A stretch of DNA of 8,649 nucleotides from positions 1-8,649 of the forward strand of contig CAZVIQ010000037.1 in NCBI GenBank assembly GCA_964626795.1, in the 5' to 3' direction. Positions within the stretch are counted from its first letter, which is position 1, and each line of letters opens with the position of its first letter. The notes beneath the pieces are model-generated. The model was not told where the DNA came from, did no database searches, and was given only the letters and a program-made list of their open reading frames with translations. Source of the DNA: RGIG1840 sp964626795 (lineage in GTDB: Bacteria; Bacillota_I; Bacilli_A; RF39; UBA660). The translations under genes were made by a program, and so were the position numbers. Positions 1 to 5,675 of the stretch are shown piece by piece.

Positions 1-190
1 CCAATCTTAGAAACTGAGTATCATTAAATACTAGTCTTAGATATGCTGTATCTATAACAGTCTGGTTTGCATTTTCATTACCTGTTACACTTGCAGTAAA
101 AAATGCATATGAAAGTCCTATAATTGTTAATATTACAAGTCCTATTATAGAAAAGCCTATTGCTAATAATTTGTTATTATATTTTTTCAA
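1..190 (-). CDS. N-terminus of exported or surface protein (partial, runs off left edge)
   Basis: I do not recognise a named family. About 63 residues are visible. They begin LKKYNNKLLAIG (read as MKK from a TTG start at 190..188), continue with a hydrophobic segment of roughly residues 9-28, and then reach YAFFTASVTGNENANQT. A short Lys-rich N-terminus, a hydrophobic core and then A-F-F-T-A/S-V-T-G-N-E is the pattern of secreted, SipW/TasA-like or pilin-like surface proteins of Bacillota; that comparison is from memory and the function is inferred. An in-frame ATG at 226..224 would add 12 residues encoded by a perfect hairpin, and neither start has a good ribosome binding site. I prefer the TTG because it gives a normal signal peptide. 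The gene lies downstream of cdaR, behind that gene's terminator. Confidence 0.6.
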   Translation of the reverse strand, partial: MKKYNNKLLAIGFSIIGLVILTIIGLSYAFFTASVTGNENANQTVIDTAYLRLVFNDTQFLRL

Positions 191-221
191 AAAAATCACA
201 CTACTTTCATAGTGTGATTTT
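189..221 (-). terminator. Terminator-like hairpin overlapping the start of the leftmost gene
   Basis: A perfect 12-bp inverted repeat (192..203 with 210..221, 6-nt loop) is followed on the minus strand by seven T residues (195..189). This is the form of an intrinsic terminator for leftward transcription. It lies about 80 bases past the cdaR stop, so it could be a second terminator for cdaR read-through. Its U-tract runs directly into the presumed TTG start of the next gene, so it could also act as an attenuator or cover that start. Confidence 0.6.
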
Positions 222-245
222 ATCATTATTTTAGGTTCTATTCAA
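217..245 (-). promoter_or_regulatory. Possible promoter for the leftmost gene
   Basis: On the minus strand there is TTGAAT (245..240), a 17-base spacer and TAAAAT (222..217), which matches the sigma-A consensus at 4/6 and 5/6. The -10 sits in the first arm of the hairpin at 189..221. A transcript starting about 7 bases downstream would lack that arm and would not fold the terminator. In an AT-rich region such matches occur by chance, so this is tentative. Confidence 0.3.
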
Positions 246-274
246 GAACAAAATTTTTTTATAAATTTTTCTGT

Positions 275-309
275 AAAAAAGAATAATTAAATATTCTTTA
301 ATTATTCTT
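275..309 (-). terminator. Intrinsic terminator of the cdaA-cdaR operon
   Basis: A perfect 13-bp inverted repeat (297..309 with 279..291, 5-nt loop) is followed by a short T-run down to 275. The stem is almost all A-T. It starts inside the last codons of cdaR, so the cdaR stop codon (304..302) is part of the stem. Confidence 0.65.
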
Positions 310-1663
310 TAGTAATACTAATCTTAATACTTTTTACTTTAGGTGAGTATGTTAATAATAAGTTTTCTCCTGTTACTGTAACAGGAACATCCCATACTCC
401 TTCACTTTCAATATCAGATAAATCAACTGTCGCGGTTATCTTAGTAGGATCAAGATCTTCAAGTACTTTTTGTACACCTTTCACTATTACATTTACCTTT
501 GCAGCACTTTCACTTGTCGCTTGTGCTTTAAAGCCTGCAGGTAAGTTCAATATTTCAATTCTAATACCTTCTATTTCAACAGAAGTTTCTTTCTGCATTG
601 TTATAGAAACTGTAATAGTTGATTCACTCATATATCTAATACCTATTGGTTTTGGTATATCCAACTGGAATTTCTTATCTTCTGCTAAATTTGAAACATC
701 AACTTCAACTGGAATATATGTTGTATCTTTTAATATGTTTTCATCTCCATATATAGTAATTTTATTTACACTAGATATTATTGTATTTATAGCACTTCCC
801 GATTTAACTTCTCCAACCGGTACTATTTTGATAGGAACTTCTTTACTTGGTGAAGTAATAACCACAGTCGCAGTAACTGAACCAGGTATTATTTCAACAT
901 CTTTTATTTCAGTACCTTTTTCATCGTACGCCACTAATTTAACATTTTCAAGTGTGTATGTTCCTGCAGATGCTGCATTTGTTGCATTTACATCAACAAT
1001 TGCTTTTACAGATGTAACTGTTGCAAGTTTTTCTTTATAACTCTTTATAATAACTTCATCTTTATCTAAAGTTACATTACTTACTATAAGAGTTTCTTTA
1101 AGTTTATCAGTATTAATATTATCTATTGATAATGTTCTGACTTCACTTACCTTAGGATATATAACAATTGTTACAACACTAGGGTCAATTCTATAATCCA
1201 GAGTGTTTATAGGGTTATTATATTTTAGATTAACCTTATGAGTACCAATACCTAAATTGCTTAAATCAAGTGTTACTTTATGATCACCCAGCTGTTCTGC
1301 TAAGTAAAGATCACTTTTTCTACCCATTAAAATTATATCTGCATTGTCAGGAAGTCCTTCAATTACATATGCTTCATCATTATATTCAACATCAATCTTC
1401 TGGTTTGTTAGAACTGTTGATTCTGTTTCTACAAGATTTATAATTTTCTTATCTATTGCTAAGAACGATATGAACGCAAACAGAAGTGATAAATATATTA
1501 ATGTATTCTTTCTATTAAGAAGTCTTTCAAAAGTAAGTGGTTTTTCTTTAAACCTACTTGATAATGTATATACAAATCTGCTAATTGGAGTAATAAGGAT
1601 TTTGTCAAAGAATTCGAATATGCCTGCAAAAAAATTCTTAAAGAACTTATTTGTCTTTTTCAT
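302..1663 (-). CDS. cdaR: CdaR-type YbbR-domain regulator of c-di-AMP synthesis
   Basis: This 453-residue protein has a roughly 50-residue basic/aromatic cytoplasmic N-terminus, one membrane helix (about residues 54-70) and a long extracytoplasmic part. That part contains about four YbbR repeats (roughly 85-175, 180-275, 276-365 and 366-453), with typical features such as EGLPDNADI, VTLDLSNLGIGTHKV and VTATVVI. YbbR proteins of this layout bind the membrane cyclase CdaA and modulate its activity; in Bacillus and Listeria the gene directly follows cdaA, as here. I chose ATG 1663 because AGGAGG (1677..1672) precedes it by 8 bases; an in-frame start at 1693 would add ten residues but lacks that signal. 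The gene overlaps the end of cdaA by 17 bases, which suggests coupled translation. glmM, the usual next gene in Bacillus, is not downstream. The assignment is firm by domain pattern and synteny; regulation of CdaA is inferred from the family. Confidence 0.9.
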   Translation of the reverse strand: MKKTNKFFKNFFAGIFEFFDKILITPISRFVYTLSSRFKEKPLTFERLLNRKNTLIYLSLLFAFISFLAIDKKIINLVETESTVLTNQKIDVEYNDEAYVIEGLPDNADIILMGRKSDLYLAEQLGDHKVTLDLSNLGIGTHKVNLKYNNPINTLDYRIDPSVVTIVIYPKVSEVRTLSIDNINTDKLKETLIVSNVTLDKDEVIIKSYKEKLATVTSVKAIVDVNATNAASAGTYTLENVKLVAYDEKGTEIKDVEIIPGSVTATVVITSPSKEVPIKIVPVGEVKSGSAINTIISSVNKITIYGDENILKDTTYIPVEVDVSNLAEDKKFQLDIPKPIGIRYMSESTITVSITMQKETSVEIEGIRIEILNLPAGFKAQATSESAAKVNVIVKGVQKVLEDLDPTKITATVDLSDIESEGVWDVPVTVTGENLLLTYSPKVKSIKISITKE

Positions 1664-2492
1664 TCTTTTCCCCTCCTTCTTTACCCTCATCAACTATCTC
1701 GTCATCTGCTTCATAGAATATCTCTTTTTTTGGTTTTAATTCTTCTAAAAGCATTACCTTCATATCATCCACTGTTATATTATAATTAAGTTCTTTATTA
1801 AATGCCATACTTATTCTTCCAGTCTCTTCGCTTACCATTATGGCAATAGCATCACTTACTTCTGCTATTCCTAAAGTTGCCCTGTGTCTTGTACCAAGTC
1901 TTTTTGATATAGCGGGATTCATACTTGTAGGAAGTATTGCCCCTGCGCACGAAATAGTATTTCCTTCAATTATAACTGCTCCATCATGAAGTGGATTATT
2001 TGGGAAAAATAGAGAAACTAAAAGTTCACTGCTTATATCAGCATATATCTTAGTTGCAGCCTCCATATATTCCTGAAGACTATAATCTCTTTCTATAACA
2101 ATTAAACATCCAATTTTATTCTTTTTTAAATATTCTATCGCTCCGCTTATTTCATAAACAATTTTCTCGCGTTCATCAACTGTCAGTATCTTATGTCTAC
2201 CCAAAAGCTGACTTCTTCCTAGATTTTCGAGAACGCTTCTGATTTCTGGTTGAAATATTATTATAATAGTTAAAAATCCCCATTGAATTAAATATTCAAG
2301 TAAGATTGCTACAGTGTTAAGTTTAAGGAAATCACTTAATATCTTAAGAACAATTATAACAAGTACACCTTTAAATATTAAAATAAGTTTAACATTATTC
2401 TTAGCAGATTTTAAAATTGTATAAAACATAAACCAAACAATTGTAATATCAATTATTTTAGTTACTATATTCCATATATTAGTTAAATTCAT
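1647..2492 (-). CDS. cdaA: Diadenylate cyclase CdaA (c-di-AMP synthase, membrane type)
   Basis: This enzyme condenses two ATP into cyclic di-AMP, the second messenger that controls potassium and osmolyte transport and cell-wall homeostasis in Bacillota. The 281-residue protein has the CdaA layout: three N-terminal membrane helices (about 13-27, 34-52 and 60-80), a short linker, and a DisA_N/DAC catalytic domain (about 100-250). Both signature motifs are present: DGA at 170-172 within NPLHDGAVII, and RHR at 202-204 within GTRHRATLGIAE, followed by SEETG at 221-225. All expected catalytic residues look intact, and the length is normal for the family. The tail (about 262-281) is rich in Glu, Asp and Lys. 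The ATG at 2492 follows a moderate AGGGAAG site. cdaR overlaps its 3' end, giving the conserved cdaA-cdaR pair. The cyclase should sit in the membrane with its catalytic domain in the cytoplasm. Confidence 0.95.
   Translation of the reverse strand: MNLTNIWNIVTKIIDITIVWFMFYTILKSAKNNVKLILIFKGVLVIIVLKILSDFLKLNTVAILLEYLIQWGFLTIIIIFQPEIRSVLENLGRSQLLGRHKILTVDEREKIVYEISGAIEYLKKNKIGCLIVIERDYSLQEYMEAATKIYADISSELLVSLFFPNNPLHDGAVIIEGNTISCAGAILPTSMNPAISKRLGTRHRATLGIAEVSDAIAIMVSEETGRISMAFNKELNYNITVDDMKVMLLEELKPKKEIFYEADDEIVDEGKEGGEKNEKDK
1672..1677 (-). promoter_or_regulatory. Ribosome binding site that fixes the cdaR start
   Basis: AGGAGG within AGAAGGAGGGG on the minus strand lies 8 bases before ATG 1663. 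It is inside the cdaA coding region and decides for the 453-residue cdaR product over the longer in-frame ORF. Confidence 0.85.
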
Positions 2493-2520
2493 TAATTTAC
2501 ACTTCCCTTTTTATATAAAG

Positions 2521-2529
2521 ATTATAACA
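2521..2529 (-). promoter_or_regulatory. Extended -10 promoter of cdaA-cdaR
   Basis: TGTTATAAT on the minus strand is a perfect extended -10 element (TGnTATAAT) about 29 bases before the cdaA ATG. No good -35 is seen at 16-18 bases, which is usual for extended -10 promoters. It follows directly on the terminator of the upstream gene. Confidence 0.6.
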
Positions 2530-2530
2530 T

Positions 2531-2558
2531 AAAAAAAGATACATTTACTATATCTTTT
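2531..2558 (-). terminator. Intrinsic terminator after the Pro-rich membrane protein gene
   Basis: An 8-bp stem (2551..2558 with 2534..2541, 9-nt loop) ends in a run of seven T residues on the minus strand. The stem is AT-rich and the loop is large, so termination may be incomplete. It lies 17 bases past the stop of the upstream gene. Confidence 0.55.
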
Positions 2559-2574
2559 AATAAGTTTCTGTAAA

Positions 2575-3243
2575 CTATTCACCTAGGTTTACAATAGATT
2601 CTTCATTTTGAACTACAGCTGGCTCTTGAACTGTAAAATTTTGATCTAAATTCACAACAGGCTCACTTGTTGCTGGTTCATTTACCACTTGAGGTGTTAC
2701 AGGTTCTATTTGAACTGCTGGTGTCTCCTCTGCTGGGGCAAATGAAGGTTCCATAACAACTGGATTACCAACGTTAAATGGTTCAATTATTTCTTCTCTA
2801 ACTTCTGGTTGAGCAGCTGGTACAGAATTAACTTCTGGCATAGGGATGTCATTAAATGTCATATCTTGTGATGCAGGTGCTGGACCAAAACTCATAACTT
2901 CTGGCTGTGCAGGTTCACTAAAACCAGTAGAATTAAATGTATTAACTTCTGGATTAGGAACATTTACAGGTTCTGGTGCACTTTCTACGTTTGAAGTATT
3001 AACTTCAAAAGGCATTTCAGGTGCAACTTCAGTCGGTGCTGTAAAATTAACATTATTTTGTTCTGTCGCGGTTGCCATCTGAGATTCTACAGGTGTACTT
3101 GGAACACTCTCTAAATTTCCTTCCATTTTCTTTTGTTTTCTTTTTGAATCAACTATAAAGCCAATTAAAGCAAATAGTAATACTACTGCAGCAACTAAAA
3201 ACCAAATATAATTATTTTCTAAAAATTCTAATATATTTTCCAT
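2575..3243 (-). CDS. Small membrane-anchored protein with Pro/Glu/Val-rich tail, unknown function
   Basis: I do not recognise this 222-residue protein. Residues about 12-31 (YIWFLVAAVVLLFALIGFIV) form one membrane helix, followed by a basic stop-transfer stretch (DSKRKQKK). This predicts an outside N-terminus and a cytoplasmic C-terminal part. The rest (about 41-222) is low-complexity and probably disordered, rich in Pro, Glu, Val, Asn and Ala with no Cys, and contains four PEV repeats. The layout of one helix, a short basic stretch and an acidic Pro-rich tail superficially recalls the anchor and linker of ZipA, but no folded C-terminal domain is present, so this is not a functional claim. 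ATG 3243 is preceded by AAGGAGG at about 10 bases. It has its own promoter and a terminator, so it is probably monocistronic. The reading frame is well supported even though the role is unknown. Confidence 0.8.
   Translation of the reverse strand: MENILEFLENNYIWFLVAAVVLLFALIGFIVDSKRKQKKMEGNLESVPSTPVESQMATATEQNNVNFTAPTEVAPEMPFEVNTSNVESAPEPVNVPNPEVNTFNSTGFSEPAQPEVMSFGPAPASQDMTFNDIPMPEVNSVPAAQPEVREEIIEPFNVGNPVVMEPSFAPAEETPAVQIEPVTPQVVNEPATSEPVVNLDQNFTVQEPAVVQNEESIVNLGE
2799..2952 (-). repeat. Four dispersed copies of a 10-mer encoding PEV
   Basis: The 10-mer CCAGAAGTTA (minus strand) occurs at 2799..2808, 2829..2838, 2895..2904 and 2943..2952, each encoding Pro-Glu-Val in the same frame (PEVN twice, PEVM, PEVR). 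Spacing is irregular, which suggests low-complexity expansion rather than a strict tandem repeat. Confidence 0.75.
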
Positions 3244-3271
3244 TTTAATTACGCCTCCTTATTCTTATATA

Positions 3272-3300
3272 ATTCTAACAGATGTGTTTTATAATTTCAA
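3272..3300 (-). promoter_or_regulatory. Sigma-A-type promoter of the Pro-rich membrane protein gene
   Basis: TTGAAA (3300..3295), a 17-base spacer and TAGAAT (3277..3272) match the consensus at 5/6 in both boxes. A TG one base before the -10 gives an extended -10. It lies about 29 bases before the start codon, with AAGGAGG between. Confidence 0.75.
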
Positions 3301-3342
3301 GTTTTATTTGTATATAATATGATAAATAACTATTTTTTATGA

Positions 3343-4386
3343 TTATTCTTCACTAGTATCTTCATATTCTATTATATCAAGCACTTTGTTTTTAGGTTGA
3401 ATCTGTATCCAAGTATTACCATCATTTACTTTAATTTCAGATCCATCGCTATAAATATACACCGTTTTCCCACTTCTTTCAGACTTGGTCCAAGTAATTG
3501 GTACAGCATATCCTTCACTTATATAATATCCTTCTCCAGTTCCAATATTACTTAAATTCTGCCTTCCATAGCTGTCAATTGAATAGTTTGATACTTTATA
3601 TACGATTATATTTTTTGCAGTATAAATATTATTTGTTACAGAATCAATATGTTCTTTGTTGTCCATATATCTTTTATATACTGTTGCCTCTTTATCATAT
3701 ATATATTTAGTATCTGTATAGTCTGAGTATTCTATATATACTTCATCTGCTTTTATTGCATCTTCTCTTTTAGAAAGCTTATTACTTTCAATACTGTATT
3801 TTAAAAGCATTCCCTTATCAGAAATATCTCTAAATTCTTCACTTTCTATTTTCTCTTTTATCAAAGACATACTAGTAAAAGCTGTATGTTCATAATCCTT
3901 ATTTAAGGACTTATCCCTAAAAAAAGTACTATCAGAATAAATACCATCAATATCATCCATTCCTAAACTTCTTACATCAGAAAGAGCTAAATCACTATGA
4001 CCATAATGTACAAAAATAGCATCATTTTCAAGCATATAATCTAGGAAATAGTGTCTTGCACTTCTAACAGATCCGATTTTTTCAGCCTTACTATCTTTAT
4101 AAAAAGCTAAAATTCTTGTGATGCCACCTTCCGCGATAAGTTCATAATTCAAATACGAATCCTGAAGTCCTGAATGAGGCCAGGCATCATGATGATTATT
4201 AACTGCAACTCCTATTACTCTGCTTTTAGACTTTTCATCAAATATTTTAAGCTTTGGCTTTTCTACATTTTCTTCAGTTTTACCTGTTTGATTAAAGTAT
4301 TTACCTAAATCAAAATATCTATATGCAAAATATCCACCACCACATAATATAATTATTATTAATAAAGTAAAAATTATTTTTTTCAT
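3343..4386 (-). CDS. DUF3048 (YerB-type) membrane-anchored protein
   Basis: This 347-residue protein has an N-terminal hydrophobic anchor (about residues 4-22) and then a DUF3048 domain outside the membrane. Family features seen: AVNNHHDAWPHSGLQDS (61-77), EGGITRILAFY (86-96), IGSVRSARHYFLDY (104-117) and VHYGHSD (126-132). A C-terminal DUF3048 part (about 210-335) ends in DGSEIKVNDGNTWIQI. B. subtilis YerB belongs to this family and is called a putative lipoprotein; the biochemical role is unknown. Here the only candidate Cys (residue 15, LILC-G context) has Leu at -1, which is not a normal lipobox, so I read the N-terminus as a membrane anchor. I chose ATG 4386 because AGGTGA lies 4 bases upstream and MKKIIF gives a normal signal/anchor; an in-frame ATG at 4446 would add 20 residues with a poor site. 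No clear terminator follows. Confidence 0.85.
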   Translation of the reverse strand: MKKIIFTLLIIIILCGGGYFAYRYFDLGKYFNQTGKTEENVEKPKLKIFDEKSKSRVIGVAVNNHHDAWPHSGLQDSYLNYELIAEGGITRILAFYKDSKAEKIGSVRSARHYFLDYMLENDAIFVHYGHSDLALSDVRSLGMDDIDGIYSDSTFFRDKSLNKDYEHTAFTSMSLIKEKIESEEFRDISDKGMLLKYSIESNKLSKREDAIKADEVYIEYSDYTDTKYIYDKEATVYKRYMDNKEHIDSVTNNIYTAKNIIVYKVSNYSIDSYGRQNLSNIGTGEGYYISEGYAVPITWTKSERSGKTVYIYSDGSEIKVNDGNTWIQIQPKNKVLDIIEYEDTSEE

Positions 4387-4402
4387 TTTTTCACCTACTA
4401 TA

Positions 4403-4408
4403 ATTATA
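4403..4408 (-). promoter_or_regulatory. Possible -10 box for the DUF3048 gene
   Basis: A perfect TATAAT on the minus strand lies 16 bases before ATG 4386. No convincing -35 is found, and the resulting leader would hold little more than the ribosome binding site. A promoter between the terminator at 4458..4484 and the gene is expected, but the exact site is uncertain. Confidence 0.3.
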
Positions 4409-4457
4409 AAGTATTTATTTAGTTTTAGTATACTTTTTTCATTCACTTTACATTTTT

Positions 4458-4484
4458 AAAAAAGCTACTCTCTCGAGTAGCTTT
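4458..4484 (-). terminator. Strong intrinsic terminator of the paralogue operon
   Basis: AAAGCTACTC, loop GAGA, GAGTAGCTTT forms a perfect 10-bp stem (4475..4484 with 4461..4470) and is followed by T residues down to 4458, six in all. It is the best terminator in the window. It lies about 105 bases past the stop of the upstream gene, with other hairpins between. Confidence 0.85.
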
Positions 4485-4493
4485 AAATATATA

Positions 4494-4579
4494 TTTAATA
4501 AACGTTTTTATTAAAGGAATAGTTTAATGTATTTTCAGTTAGAATCTCTCTAACTACTTTATTATATTTTCAAACTATT
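4494..4579 (-). other. Structured 3' region: three further hairpins before the terminator
   Basis: Read on the minus strand, an outer 10-bp stem (4579..4570 with 4527..4518, one G-U pair) encloses a perfect 7-bp hairpin (4555..4549 with 4543..4537, 5-nt loop). Next comes a perfect 9-bp hairpin (4515..4507 with 4502..4494, 4-nt loop), and then the terminator at 4484..4458. Almost the whole stretch between the stop codon and the terminator can therefore pair. It may be a stable 3' UTR or a small RNA released from the operon mRNA; I matched no known RNA family and saw no convincing promoter for it. AT-rich sequence pairs easily by chance, so this needs a covariation test. Confidence 0.45.
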
Positions 4580-4589
4580 TTTAAGTACA

Positions 4590-5675
4590 TTACATTCGTG
4601 CATTTTTATTTGTATTAACAAAAGCTGTTCCTTCTTTTCTAGATTTTTGAATTTTTACAAATGTATCTAAAATTAGGTTTATTTTATCTTGAACTGGTAA
4701 AAGATCTGTTTTTGGTATGAATGATATAAACTCAATTATTGCTCTTTTAACTTTTTCTAGTTCTATTTCAGATAAAAGTGAACAATTAACTACCATAAAA
4801 CTATGTATTGTTTTTTCATCTGCTATACCAGTAATTATTCCCATTACTAGATTCTCAAATATTTCTATTATGACTTTTACTTTCATTCTGTTATAAATTT
4901 CCCCACCGATATTATATTTATCAACTAACTTTTGCGCACTTGAGGCATCAAGTCTATCAATAGAAAAATTTGATTGAATTAGACCATCTTCTAAATCAAA
5001 ATTAGTTAACACACTATTATACTTGCTATGAATCGCTGCATCACAAGCTTCTTTTCTTTTTTGTTCGCTTTCAATATCAAGAATTGAATGAGTAACATTT
5101 TTTAACACTAACATACAAATATCCTTTTTTATCGCTTTTTTTAATTTTTGCGTTACTTCTTCTTTTGGAAAACACTTAAAAAACTCTCCTCTAATTTCAT
5201 TTAATTCTTCTTTTTCTATAATACCTGGAATGCTTCCTAAAGTTTGAAAAATATCATCAGCAAATTCATCTTGATTTATTTTTTCTTCTACTCTGGCTTT
5301 TAATTTATTTTCAACTCTAGTTAAAACTGCATGATCTTTTAATAAAAGATCATGTTCTTTCGTATCGCTTCTTAGCATTTCTAATTTTGAAAAGGAATTT
5401 CTTATTGCGTCACCTGTCATTTGTATTCTTAATATTTCTGATTTTGAAATAAAATATCTTATTGCTTCAATTGTTAAAACAGGATTTCCATAACAAGCTT
5501 TCTCTCTTTCGTCATATTTTTTATACCATTTTAAACAATCTTGAAACTTTGTATCGTTTTCCTTTCCATTAAGTTCAAGCTCTTTCATCATCATAAGCAT
5601 ATCATACTTATCTTCCGCTACTTTAATCATTAAGTCAAACAAACCATCAAGATCTCTTAATATTTTACTATTCAT
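4590..5675 (-). CDS. Unknown helical protein, second member of a tandem paralogue pair
   Basis: I do not recognise this 361-residue protein. It has no signal peptide, no membrane helix and no catalytic motif that I can see. Composition (Lys, Glu, Ile, Leu) suggests a mostly alpha-helical cytoplasmic protein. It is a diverged paralogue of the upstream gene product. In the first 70 residues both share, at identical positions without gaps, KYD (23-25), NG (36-37) and P-x-LT (65-68). Later, SKYN (217-220), QSNF (234-237), QKLVD (248-252) and IYNRMKV (260-266) match the partner at a constant offset of 25 residues. ATG 5675 overlaps the upstream stop as ATGA, with AAAGGA about 9 bases before, so the pair is co-transcribed and translationally coupled. 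A structured 3' region and a strong terminator follow. The coding call is safe; a shared complex of the two proteins is inference. Confidence 0.8.
   Translation of the reverse strand: MNSKILRDLDGLFDLMIKVAEDKYDMLMMMKELELNGKENDTKFQDCLKWYKKYDEREKACYGNPVLTIEAIRYFISKSEILRIQMTGDAIRNSFSKLEMLRSDTKEHDLLLKDHAVLTRVENKLKARVEEKINQDEFADDIFQTLGSIPGIIEKEELNEIRGEFFKCFPKEEVTQKLKKAIKKDICMLVLKNVTHSILDIESEQKRKEACDAAIHSKYNSVLTNFDLEDGLIQSNFSIDRLDASSAQKLVDKYNIGGEIYNRMKVKVIIEIFENLVMGIITGIADEKTIHSFMVVNCSLLSEIELEKVKRAIIEFISFIPKTDLLPVQDKINLILDTFVKIQKSRKEGTAFVNTNKNARM
5330..5354 (-). repeat. Perfect 11-bp inverted repeat inside the coding sequence
   Basis: CATGATCTTTT, a 3-base centre and AAAAGATCATG form a perfect inverted repeat inside the gene at 4590..5675, encoding HDLLLKDH (residues 108-115). 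There is no T-run after it, so it is not a terminator. It could be an mRNA hairpin, a protein-binding palindrome or chance. Confidence 0.6.

Noticed and set aside
735..1040. Plus-strand ORF of 101 codons
   Set aside because: It lies wholly inside cdaR on the opposite strand, is hydrophobic by virtue of the complementary codons, and has no ribosome binding site or family resemblance.
1664..1693. Longer N-terminus of cdaR (ten more residues, MMRVKKEGKR)
   Set aside because: The strong AGGAGG site 8 bases before ATG 1663 lies inside this extension, and no comparable site precedes 1693.
1344..1739. Plus-strand ORF of 131 codons
   Set aside because: It is antisense to the cdaR/cdaA junction, both of which are firmly identified, and has no supporting signal.
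2846..3082. Plus-strand ORF of 78 codons
   Set aside because: It is a shadow of the low-complexity Pro-rich protein gene.
3301..3342. Terminator after the DUF3048 gene
   Set aside because: Only very short, interrupted AT pairing is possible and there is no proper stem followed by a T-run.
3498..3710. Plus-strand ORF of 70 codons
   Set aside because: It is antisense to the DUF3048 gene and its Tyr/Leu-rich composition is typical of a shadow frame.
4339..4347. Lipobox at Cys15 of the DUF3048 protein
   Set aside because: Residue -1 is Leu rather than Gly, Ala or Ser, so lipid modification is not supported, although relatives are called lipoproteins.
4387..4446. Longer N-terminus of the DUF3048 protein (20 more residues)
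   Set aside because: It would put a non-signal-like sequence before a clear signal/anchor, and the AGGTGA site favours ATG 4386.
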